Shown piece after piece: positions 1-46,000 of a DNA stretch of 64,000 bases. Source of the stretch: Lates calcarifer (lineage: Eukaryota > Chordata > Actinopteri > Centropomidae); contig NC_066837.1 of the NCBI RefSeq assembly GCF_001640805.2, forward strand, positions 19,592,501-19,656,500, in the 5' to 3' direction. A program made the position numbers and the translations under genes. Every line of letters starts with the position of its first letter. Position 1 is the first letter of the stretch. Below the pieces are notes generated by a model that was given only the letters and a program-made list of their open reading frames with translations, ran no database searches and was not told the origin of the DNA.

Positions 1-134
1 TTGATGAAACAGATATCAGAAAAACATATCCAGGAGCACAGGGTAAGAATCCAGGAAAGGCATTTTTCTCAATATGGTATCCTTTAATATTTAAAGATCC
101 TCAGGGGTAAATATGGGCAGTTTGCTAAACTCAC

Positions 135-34742
<34,608 letters not shown>

Positions 34743-34760
34743 GACTCAGGGACAAAACGT

Positions 34761-35760
34761 CTAGAAGCAGAAAAAGACAAGAGGAAAGACAGTATGAACA
34801 TCTTTTCTTTAACAGGGTTGGGCAATAGAAAAAATGATCCCTTACTTTTATCTGTTGGCCACTGTCACCTCAATTAAAGTGACAAAATCTGGCTATAGCC
34901 AATGTGCTGGGTGAGGGATGGGGGTGCTTGTCATGTCTACAAAGGTGCAGTACAGCATTGGAATAGAAACCCTTTAAATGTAAGACATATCCATGTTAAC
35001 ATGTTGCAACAATGATTGCTGTGACAGACTAAGAACTGAAAGGTATATCCATTCTTAGACACTGCTTAATTTGGTTGTATTAAAAAATATATTTAAATGC
35101 AACACAACCAGAACTTGTCAAACTGAACTGTCATGTTTGTGAATTGTTCACACTAAGAATGTCCTGACAAATTAAATTAGCATTTTAAAGACATGAGAAC
35201 CAGTTAATTAAATGGTTAAGAACATAGTGTACAGATTCAAATCCTACACTTGCCCAATACTTATTTCTAACATGCAGTGTTGCAAGAAAGTGGTCCCACA
35301 AAAAAAAACAACAACAGTAGCCAGCAGTTTCAAGATATGAACTCTGACATAGTGACACTGTGTTTGTCTTTTTACCTCCATTTCAGCAAAATTGTGCAGG
35401 TGCTCCCCGTCTCATAAACTGGTTAAAAACTAAAAAATTTCCCCGCAACAGTAAAAGACTGACACTACTCTTACTGTACTACATTCTAGGACTGTGTACT
35501 ACTGAAAGCCAAACACTAGCCAATTATATGGAACATTCCTCTTCATCACTCTAAAATTTTCCCAAACCTCCCTCCTCTGTCCATGGCAGTGCGTATCAAG
35601 ACAGTTTGTTTCTTGTTACCTCAAGCATGCCCACGCGCTCTATGTTAGGTTGTAGTCTGAGAGAACATATGCAAATAGGTCAAATCTACTGACCATCACA
35701 CTGACTATTTGTAAGTGCTTATCAGGTTATACAATCTGAGAAGATAAAACAAACAGTACT

Positions 35761-35791
<31 letters not shown>

Positions 35792-38700
35792 CACACACAC
35801 ACACACACACAACACACACACACACACACACGGTGAAGCACATCCTAATTTGTTTGCTTCACTTTCCAACTAGGCCTTGACATTTACCAATTTTCTGCAA
35901 TGATATTTGCATTTTAATAAAGCTTGATTGTGAAAAACACTTTTAGAAAATTTTAAGCTATGACTGACTGTAAAAAGATATTTTGCCTATGTCTGGCTGT
36001 TTTTAAAACCTCTTAACACAAGACCACTCAGTTCAAAACTTTACATAATAATAATAATATTGATACATCTGGTCACCTTTTCTCTATGTAACATGTCAAA
36101 ATTTCAACCTCAATAGGTATCAAAAACAATACTAACACAATTCAATATTGTGCCATTAATAATTTAAAATCTAAAACCAAGCACTTAACTAGCTAAAGAT
36201 AAAAATATTTGATTGTGCCAAGTGTCTCAGATGTGAACATGCAGCTTTTCTCTGTGTTATATCTTTGTGAATTAAATATCTTGGGGCTTTAGACTGACTG
36301 GGGCAAAACAAGAAATATGAAGACTTTATCTAGGGAACAGTCTATAATGTGGATGTCTGCTCACCAAGACTCATGTCCTCAGGTGGTTGATCTGTGTCAC
36401 AGATCAAGAGAGGATGAGGCTCCCAAACAGTGGTGCCCACATAACTTATATTCTGTGCCTCTGCTCACATGTGTACATTAAAATACATCTACAGGAAAAG
36501 CAGTGGTCATATGAAAAGCCTACAGCATTGTGTGAGACATACTTCTTTTTATCATCTCAAGCTCTAAAGCCATCAACAATGGAGTCAACTGTCTGGCGTC
36601 ATCTGACTGCTTAGACTAACAGTATTATCATAATTGATAAAAGCAGAATATAAAGGGCTTTAGTGCGGCTAGATGCTGTGATGTGCTGGACAGCATGCAT
36701 AAAGAAATGGGTGTGCTGTGACACCTCACAGCCACAGAGCCCAACGGTCAACATTAACTGTGTGCCAAAGGAAATACATGCCAATATACTGAATCTCAAC
36801 TTTGTACTGTAATTCAGAGCATATGCTTTAGGCTCTACACTGCAGCCATAGTTAAGATAATGGATCAACCTTTTTAAGGCAAACAGCTCAAAAACATTGT
36901 GTACAGCCTGATGAATTACAGATTATTATTTAATATGGGGCGTGTGTGTCCATTGCCTTCATCAGTGGTATTAATTCTTAATGCTTTCCTCTTGAAAATA
37001 CGTATTAAGTTTTATGTATCTGACACAACGCTTGCAAAAGCATAAATATGGGTAAATGCAGTGGGCCATGTACTTATATTGCACCTAATGTCCACTTCTT
37101 TTAATTACAGTGGCGTGTGAGTGATTTTTTTTTTCCAGCTGCACCATTCTAGGATTTAAAGGAATAGATATATCTCATAAATTTACATCTAAGCGCACAT
37201 TGATATTAAAGTGTAACAAGGAATAGTCTTTGGTTCGGTATGGAGGAGGAGGCTGCGTGTGGTTGTAGGTAGTGGTGGGAGGATACAACATCTGGCTACC
37301 TTCCTGTATATTTGAGTATAACTAGTACAAGGCACTAAATTTAATTCTTAGAAAACCATGTGAGTGTCATGTGATTTAAAGTCAACATACTTCCATTATA
37401 TTTTAAATAATCTCTAAGGAAAATTAAGAGATGCAACATGTCTGAGAATTACCATCCAATAACCATAATTACTTCTACTCTATGAAAGGACTACAAATTA
37501 TTTTGAAGCTTATATTTAAGATTTTAATTCACCATACCACAGCAATCATATACGTAACAAAAAGCAACGTATATCCTCAAGTGTTAAATAAGTAGCATCG
37601 TCATCTGGTCAGGTCCTGCAGTAGCGTTTAATAGCTGGGAAGAGAAAGCCAAGCAGTCTCTGCCCCATGTCAACCCCTCGTTAGAAGCAGGATAATGAAG
37701 ACTGGCCCGATAATATTTATTAACCAAAATGCATACTGGACTTGAAAATGTGTTAACCTACAGTTGATACAAGTTTACTGTATAATGCCCACCCCTAGTC
37801 TATATGGCCCTAGCAGCATCTCATTCATGATTTGCCAAGCAACAAAAAAGCAGCAGGGCTACAACATGAGAATCTAAACCTCAGTCTGGGATTACAAAAA
37901 GCAGCTTGCCCTCCTCCACATCAACCAGCACAGATCAGGATAGAGAAGGTACACCGTGACCTGCTGAGGTACACCAAGGCTACAAATGCTCAACCTTGGC
38001 CAATCGCCTAGTAACTTTTGGTCATGTTTCTGCCTCACTGGTTTCACCATTGGTGCTGCAGCTTATCTCAGGGAAGCAGAGAAAGAGCCTTTATCACAAA
38101 AATGCTGCCCCAAAAGCTCCATTATGGTTATTATTTGTAAAGATGGTTGGCAAAACAAACTTTAGGTTGCTAATTAAAATTCCACAACAATTAGCTGATG
38201 CTGAATTTCCATTCTTGCATTCACCACAGCCTGGAATTCAGCTTTTGATAATGACTGGCTCGAAAGGGAGGAATAGTCAAACTGTGGCCCAGTAATTCTG
38301 CACATATTTGTGACAGCTAGTCCTTGAAAGTAAGACAGCAGACAACTACTGAATGTTAAAGCTGCACTAAAAGTATGATGGAAAACATCAAACAACAGAT
38401 AATCTCACATTCTGGAAGAAAACTGGCTTTACATGGAAGAACATTAATTGGAGATTTTATGTCTATGTAAAGGGGGGCGGGACACACAACATCACCTGTT
38501 TTGGGTTAATTTTGTAATAAATAGCACATTAACCTTGCAGTAAATGTTTTAGATAGTTACTTCTTGAGTACCCAGCAACAGGCAACTATGCTAGTAACAG
38601 CTGCTCTAGCCCAACTGGCACTGCCTCTGAGTCAGTCTGTTCCTGTCTCTTAGGACTACAACATACAGACAAATTCTTTAGCTAATGTACAGTACATGTT

Positions 38701-40453
38701 ACACAAATGACACAGACTCAGTCTGAAGTTAGTGGTGATGTATAGCATCTATTTTAAATTTTCACTGCTTTGACTCCACCCAGAATAAACGTAAATGCAA
38801 AACAATGCAATATTTTTTCCCTCACATCCAAGGTTGCTGAAGACAGCATACCCATCTCCTCAGACAGAAACTACATGAGTCTGAACAAACTCAGCATGAA
38901 CAAACTGAGAATGGTGTATGGCCTAAGCAGTTAACACACTGTACATTCATGTACAGTAAAAAAATATTACATCTCTGTTGTTCTCCATAATCTCATCTTT
39001 TCTACAAGAAAGAAAGAAAGGGAAATGTTCCTGACTTCACTTCCTCTAAAACATTCAAACGTTCCGATCAAGAGCAACATTACATCATATGAGAAGGCTT
39101 TATGACAATGTATCCTTTTACACTAGGCACTGAGAATTGGCCAGACATAATAACATAGGCAATACCATAATAACATGTGGTGCATCTTAAACATCTTTAG
39201 CACATTAAGCAAGAAACACTGGTCAAGAGCCTGTTCCTACAAGATGGGTTCAGGTGCATGCAGAGAACCTGAAACATATGCATGGTGTAAAGAGGCAGTC
39301 ATCTTATTATTGTCACATTATTGTCATAGTGGCAATACAAGACATTCTCTAGTGTCTCTATTTTACAGTATCGAGGGATGACATAAAATCACCATAATAT
39401 GGTTGCAAAATGATGTAAAGTGTGTGTTGTAAGCACAACAAGGGTTGAGATTAATTTAGAAGTTACCTGGGCTAAAAGACGAGGTCTGCTGCAGGGAAGT
39501 GGAAAGTAGGGTTGTGGATGAAACCATAGAACTGACCTTAAGGCAATATTTACTCCAATAAAGAGGGGTTACTTCAAAACCTATGCAGCGTTTCACACTC
39601 CTATTTTGCTACCTAGTGTTAGTGCTGGCAAGAAAGTCACTTCATAGGGACAACAACAACTAGTTTGGCGGGATACAGTAGGTGGACACCTGCCCTGTTA
39701 TTTGGTCCAGTGGTGGGATCCTACTAAAGTGAAGACAGCTTCGTCTGCAGTACAGTGTAACATTTAATTTTTAGCAGAGGATAGCTGTAAGAGAACATCG
39801 CCTGCTTTTATCCTGACATAACGTTATTTAGCTCGGCAGTATCGTTGGCAGCAATGTCGAGAAAACACGGCTAAAAAAACTTAAATATTCCTTTGAGCCC
39901 AATTATTAGACATGATGAGAGCATACACTATTAAACACAAACACTGGAAATGACTTGTTTCGTGTCTGTGCAGGTAGTTATAGCTGTTGTTTGTGTGGTA
40001 AACTTGTCATGACTGTTGCAAGTCAGAGCGATGACGGCAGCGCTACAAAGCCCTGAAAAATGTCCCCACAGTGTAGGTTAACTTAACGTTCACGTTTGCA
40101 CAGGGTAAACAGTGTTGCCACACTAACCAGGGTATGCGTAGCTAACTGTTAGCTTGCTAGCCAAAACACGGCCTTTCTTGGCACCAAACTGGCAAGCTCA
40201 CAACAAGAATAGCTGGCTGGTTTGTTAACGCTAGCAAGCTAGCTAGCTAGGTTCGCCGAAACAAAACGGGTTCGGGCCTGTAATTTTGCCACGGTATTTA
40301 GGCGCATATAATTGATATGACATCGTGTTGTTATCCGTGCATGAACTCGAAGCATTCATCATTATCCTAATGATTTATGAAGGGGATTCGTGTCGGTGGC
40401 TTTACGATGAAAAAGACAACTGAAAGGGCTGAAAATGGGAAGTCAACACTTAC
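34761..40453. other. helz intron 1 (5.7 kb)
   Basis: Separates the non-coding first exon from the start-codon exon. Contains the CA microsatellite at 35763-35831. The last 400 nt near exon 1 (40070-40300) gain CpG and GCTAGC/GTTAGC words, as expected beside a promoter. No coding sequence recognised. Confidence 0.8.
35763..35831. repeat. CA microsatellite with two interruptions
   Basis: About 69 nt of CA broken once by CC and once by AA, in helz intron 1. Confidence 0.96.
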
Positions 40454-40500
40454 CTAGCTTTACTTTCTACGCCATCTTGGATCCACTTGTCAGACCATCG
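40454..40500 (-). other. helz: helz non-coding exon 1 (5'UTR; right end approximate)
   Basis: Read on the minus strand, the sequence ends in a strong donor, AAAGCTAG|GTAAGTG, with the exon boundary at 40454. It contains CCAAGATGGCG, the YY1-type element common at vertebrate start sites (40470-40480). The next coding exon has an acceptor 18 nt before its ATG, so an upstream non-coding exon is required, and this is the only good candidate I see. The transcription start is not visible and the right edge is a guess. A two-codon upstream ORF (ATG GCG TAG) lies at 40467-40475. Confidence 0.65.
40467..40475 (-). other. two-codon upstream ORF (ATG GCG TAG) in helz exon 1
   Basis: In the non-coding exon the ATG of the AAGATGGCG box is followed at once by GCG and TAG. 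If transcription starts upstream of 40475, this minimal upstream ORF would precede the helz start codon. Confidence 0.5.
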
Positions 40501-40504
40501 CAAA

Positions 40505-40515
40505 GCATAGTGGGA
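40505..40515 (-). promoter_or_regulatory. ZNF143/SBS-like motif core at the helz promoter
   Basis: On the minus strand TCCCACTATGC fits the TCCCAnnATGC core of the ZNF143 (Staf) site and is preceded by TACA. It lies about 25-35 nt from the YY1-like CCAAGATGGCG in helz exon 1. Both motifs are typical of vertebrate housekeeping start sites. Assigned by eye only. Confidence 0.4.
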
Positions 40516-40539
40516 TGTACTGATCTGAAGGTTGAGAGG

Positions 40540-40810
40540 ACTGGTTGTGTGTGTATGTGTGTGTGCGTGTGTGTGTGCGTGCGTGCGTGCATGTGAAACC
40601 ATCCTTGTGAGTATATTTTGTTTGTTCTTACAACTTCTAAGGTTGTTTGAGGGTTAAGACGTGGTTCTAGGGTTAATGGTAGAATAAGGCTAGGGTTAGG
40701 GTTAGGCATTTATTTGTGATGGTTAAGGTTAGGGTAAGGGGCTAGGGAATGCATTCTGTCAGGAAGTGTCTTCACAATTATAGTAAGATCAACTTGCATG
40801 TGTGTGACAT
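40540..40810 (+). repeat. GGTTAG-rich dispersed fish repeat with GT tract, next to helz exon 1
   Basis: A GT-rich run (40544-40592) leads into CTAGGGTTAGGGTTAGGCAT, TTGTGATGGTTAAGGTTAGG, GTAAGGGGCTAGGGAATGCA and then GTGTGTGACA. This arrangement is one I recognise as a widely dispersed teleost repeat; it is not a telomere. It begins only about 40 nt from the presumed helz start site. Confidence 0.65.
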
Positions 40811-41697
40811 AAAATCACTATTTACTACTTACTACATCCTAATGAAACTGCTCTTGAATTTATGAAAAAAAGAAAACTGCCTATATTCTCTATAAAAGGG
40901 CCAATAAAAATAACCTAATATGTACTTACTAACTGGTTTATTTCAACAAAAGGCAGAAAACTGTGAATTTCCCATTTTGCACCGAACATGCTCTTGCCAC
41001 ATAACGACTTAACTGGCTTACTGGCATGAGAACTAAAAAGAGAGACAATAACCCTAAAGCTGAGGTCAAACCTTATCGAACAAACAAAGGGAATGATGAA
41101 TGATGCTTTTGTCATCAGGGGATTCACATTCATTGAACCCTTTTCAAACTGTGTGTGTGATGCCAGTAGTTGCAGTATGAGTTTGTCTGTTGAAGAGTTT
41201 CTGGTAGGGCCTGTCAAGTGCAGAGGCTGACATCATTGAAAATGGTCCATGCATTTTCATAGAAAGCAGCAAAACAACTTAACAGTATAGCTTATTAGCT
41301 GATCGGTATGTGAGAACTGACAGAGTTACGAATAATTTGAAGAAATTTTTAAAGTACCAGTTTAAATGCCTCTCATAGTGTATTTGACGTCACCCACCTT
41401 AGCTTAAACTCATTCAAATGCATCATAGACCTTTTTCACAGTAGAAATTTTGACCTTTAATATTACAAAAAGCCCAAGTGCCAACTGGCCTCCTAATTGG
41501 AATACAGACATTGTTGAGGGTATTAATTACACTTGTCTTTGAACAGTCAAAATGAAGTCTGAAAAAACTGATAAAAAGCAGGTTTAATCACATTTCTAGC
41601 TAAAAGCATGTGGAGGTCACTGAGCACCAACATCCTCTTTAAGATGATTTTTACAGCATTTTTGCCTTAATTTGATACATTCTGAAAGAAAATGTCA

Positions 41698-41815
41698 GAA
41701 AACATGGGGAGAGAAGGAGGTGGCATACAATAACAATTCCTGGCTGGACTCAAACAAGGGACATTGTGTTTCAGACCTTCACCACCGATTAAGTGGCAAA
41801 AAAGTCAGTGAAAAA
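41698..41815 (-). mobile_element. second, more decayed copy of the same SINE type
   Basis: GGGGAGAGAAGGAGGTGGCA, TACAATAACAATTCCTGGCT and GGACTCAAACAAGGGACATT follow the order of the copy at 49925-50085 with many substitutions. Low-confidence family call. Confidence 0.35.
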
Positions 41816-42841
41816 AAACTAGAAAGTGAGGAAAACTAAGTTAATATTATTGCTCACCAATTACAACAGTAAGCAGAGATTATTCAGATTTTTCCTTTAA
41901 TTTGTCACCAGTCTGTAGGTGTTGGTCAAAGTGTCCTATAGAGTGCTCACTCTAATTCCACTAGCCTGTGTTGACACAACTAATTAACTGTCTTTTAACT
42001 GAATTAGCTGCAAACCTTTATGCCAATTTAAAATAGTACAATAGCTTCTCTACAGATGCAATATGTGTAGTGTCTGACTATTTTACAATAAATCAAGCAT
42101 TACAGTTTGTGCTGCGTATTAACCTTTGAGGCAGAAACTTGAACAACAGGAGTATTTCTGTGGTAGATGGAGAAATCTGAAAGAGTTCAACAAAGAAATA
42201 TCTAAGGCAAACAGATCATGTCTCCTCTTTTCAGTAATTTTTGCTGTTTGTCTGTTGTCCTGGCACCAGAATAAAAATGAAACACTACATTAAGTGGACA
42301 AAAAAAAAATAAAATAAAAAATTATTACTCATGAGAAATGGGTTTCTTTTCCATATCAGTCGGGAACATTACAGTAACATATGTGTAACATATGTCACAA
42401 TCAGTAACAGCAGACAAGAAGTGTTAATTTATTTCTATTAACTAAATTTTGATTATTATTGATGAATTAAATTGTATTGAATTGAACATCTGCAGACTAA
42501 ACAAAGCCTGATTCACCATATCAGCTGTCTCTCATTTATTTAGAATATAGTGAATGATGTGTTGCAGTCATGTTTACACAAACCTTAACATTGATTTTGT
42601 ATATAACAGTTAGTATATAACAGGCTAAAAATAAAATCTACATACAGTGGTTAACCAAACATGAGGGGTTTATTGTTTACAGTGTTAAGTATACATTTAA
42701 AACCGATTTCAGCCAAGTTTTCATACAGCAACAAATGCTAAACTATTGTATATATTCTCTCAAATTGCAGAGAAATATATCTGAAGATCCAGTCTTTGCT
42801 GACACTGACAGAAGAATGCAAAGAGGAGAGATGCTCATGTG

Positions 42842-42847
42842 TTTATT
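42842..42847 (-). terminator. psmd12: psmd12 poly(A) signal, proximal
   Basis: A canonical AATAAA hexamer on the minus strand, 3' of the psmd12 stop codon. The distal alternative is the same hexamer at 42669-42674. Confidence 0.5.
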
Positions 42848-43044
42848 GTCAATGTTTTACCAGACAGTAAAAAAATGAACAAAGTTGGGATGCTGTGTAT
42901 GTGCTGCAGATTTTTCTCCAATTATATGACATTGGAATAATGCTCCATCCACAGTCTGCCAATATACTGTATATTCAAAAACATTCCCACAGAGGGGAAA
43001 ACAACAAACAGACCAAAACAAAAAAATAACACACTGTTCTTGTT
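42842..43044 (-). other. psmd12: psmd12 3'UTR with AATAAA
   Basis: An AATAAA signal on the minus strand (TTTATT on plus, 42842-42847) lies about 200 nt past the stop. A second one at 42669-42674 could serve as a distal site. The true cleavage site is not visible. Confidence 0.55.
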
Positions 43045-46000
43045 TCACTGCAGGTTGTGGATCATCTCCTCCTTGGCAATAAGATGCGTGGTCTTGTTGA
43101 CCAGAGACATGAGAGAGTTGAGTTTGTGTGACCAGTCGTTGAGCAGGTCGTTGGGGTCTTTGGGCCTCTGAAAGTTGATGATGCCTGCCAGCCGGTCGAC
43201 CTTGGCATAGATGGTCTTGTTTACAACTAGGCTGGAGAGGAACTCCTCAGATTCCTGAAAAAAATATTTGAGCAGACAATTTAGGTCCAAATCCTGAGAA
43301 TTAGTTTCCATACTAAACAATAGCACCTCTGCAACTCACACTGGCTGAATTAAGATATTTTTCAAAGTTAAAAAAAAAAAAAAAAACACCCACAGATACA
43401 TGGCACTTGCACGCATTTTAGTACAGCCATGACCTGATCCAACAGAAAATGTGTTTGTTCTGTGCTTTTAGCATGAGCTTAAGATTGCATGAGCTACTTA
43501 GTTAAACTGTTGCTTACGTCAATGGAGAGGTCGAGGAGTCCAGCCATCCTTTTCATTGTGATTCTGGTGTAATATTTGGCCATTATTCTGATGTTCTGTG
43601 GGGAATGGGGAGAATTACATTAATATGAACATCTACAGCAGAATATCAGCATAAATATATTAAGGTTAGAACAGGGGAGCTTTCAGGTCACATCAACACC
43701 TACAGTTGAAAAAAATATTCATGAGTGAAATTCAACCATCCATTACCAATCTAACTTGAGTGTACTTTAATATTGCACATACCAGTCTGACAGTATAACC
43801 ACTGCATCTGCACAGAGCTTCATTATCACCTCCATCATTTTCCCCATGTTGACTGCACTGCCCTTCTATTGCTCTCCTGTAATTTCATTCAATTTATTCC
43901 AATCTGAATTCACATCCACTTGGATTGAGATGAATCAATCTTCTGGGTATCAAAATAGCACATTGACCTTGTGGCACTACATGTCAATGCTTGGAGGGGC
44001 ACGGCATAATGTAGCAGTACTGTTTTAAATATGACTTCCTTTCATAGGATTCCCTCACTATTCTCTGCATATTTCCCATTCACATTTTAAAAAATGACCA
44101 TTTCACAGCACCTAGAACAAATTCCAAAACCAATATTTGTCAACTGAATGGTTTGGATAGCTACAAGAAAGTGTGTACTCTCTTTAAAAAATGTATTATT
44201 TTCATTAATATGGCCTCTGTATGTTTCAGCTCCAAGTGAAAAGACCAGACTCTTGACTGCGACTTACATGTTCCACCACTCTGTTCTTCAGGTCCTTCCA
44301 CCTTTTCTCCCCCTCCTCTGAATAAGAGAAGACGTCTGTGGCGGGGCTGTCGGGCGAGCCCTCTCTCAGCTCCTTCCCATAATCCTCCACCAGGGAGGCC
44401 CAGCGCATCAGCTCCATAGTGGTGAACTGTTTCAGAAGGTCCCTGGGAATGGAAGGAAGAATATGGTGAAAAATTCCCTGGTGTTCACAGCTTGCTACAG
44501 AGGGTATGCACGCAATAATTTGTTGCAGTTGCTATGGTCATGTCCCTGAGTGGTAAACACACACACAAACATACAATTTTAATTTGCTGGTCATGCTTTA
44601 AAATCTTCAGCCCACTGCTTGGCTGTTGTGTCAGCATGTACAGATGCCCTCTACTCTTCCAAAATCTGCATTTGTCTTACTAATGTAAATTCTTCTTCTC
44701 TATTAAAGAATCACATTATTTCTGTGGCTTATTAAATTAAGCCAAGGAGCACAAAGTATGTCTTACTTGTATTTGGGGATTTCTTCCAGTTTCTTGTCCT
44801 GCACTGATTCTGTGCACAAGGTCTGACTGCTCATTATCATAAGGGGAAAGAATCACATACAGCACCACACTCTTCAGGGCCTGAAACACAAATAGATTAA
44901 TTCATTTTCTGGCGACACTCGACAGGTAACAAGCAAAATAAAGTTTTGAAGCAGATATATGGTTGTTTTTATTGTTATCAGTGAGTTACTGTAATTTCAA
45001 AAATGTTTCCTCTGCAGCCATGGTACTGAAAATAAGGACAAAAACAGTGACCTATGATAATTTACTTTAACTGTATTCTGCATACAGAGAAAGCCTGTGT
45101 ACCTGTTGCCACTTGCTGCTGTCCTCCAAGATGCAGGGGGTGTCATAAATGGCCCGGTAGTGTTTGCAGATTGACAGGTAGGAGCCCTCATGCTGGTCCA
45201 CCTGAATCATCAGGTTGTAGTACTTCAGCTTCGACTCCTAAAATGTCCCAAGGCACAAAAGGGAAGAATTAGTGTTGAGTTACATGAGCCTATTCAGCTC
45301 AGACCCACCAAGGACAAAAGCCACTTCCAAAACCCTGGTGCAAAAATGAATATGCAGGCAAGTCACCAAATGCTTTTCAAACTGTTGTTAAGTCAATGCA
45401 AGTGAACACTGCAATATTTTGTAATGTTTAACTCCAGGCCTCTCTCTCACCTCGGTGCCCTCCTCTTGGAAGAATTTGGTGTTTATCTTCTTGCTGATGA
45501 TCTGGGTGCGAATGTAATCCTTGACAGCAATGCAAAGCCTCATCTGTTCCAAGATAAACTCCACCTTCTCCTTTTTCTCCATGGAGCCATATGTCTCCAC
45601 CTGAGCCAGAAAGAATAAATATTCTCAGCACTTAGTATATATCAGGCTGAGAAACCTCTCCATTTGTTTAGTTTGTGTGTTTTTCCCCTAGATAAATGTG
45701 ATAATAAAAAATATCAGCATAGCTAAATCACTGTCACCCAAGAATCCAATTATCACATTTGTCTTTGAATAACGTTAAGTTATTCAAACATAAATGTGTC
45801 AACAAAATGTGTCCCCTTTTGTTCCCACAACTAATTTAAGAGTTTTTATCACCTTAAAAAGGAGTCTCTTACCTGCAGTTCTTGGAGAATGGAAGCAGCC
45901 TCTTTCACCTCTCCACTCTGCTCCTTAATACTGGCCAAGGTCTTTGTCAGCCTGGCACGCTCAATCTCTACATAGATCTGTGAGGAGGACATGCCCCGTA

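Larger units (their letters stand above)
40516..42841. other. helz-psmd12 intergenic region (2.3 kb)
   Basis: From the helz promoter to the psmd12 3' end. Contains the GGTTAG-rich repeat (40540-40810) and a SINE relic (41698-41815). No gene seen. Confidence 0.85.

Noticed and set aside
40683..40740. Interstitial telomere (TTAGGG array)
   Set aside because: Only a few mixed GGTTAG/GGTTAA units within a known dispersed fish repeat; no long array.
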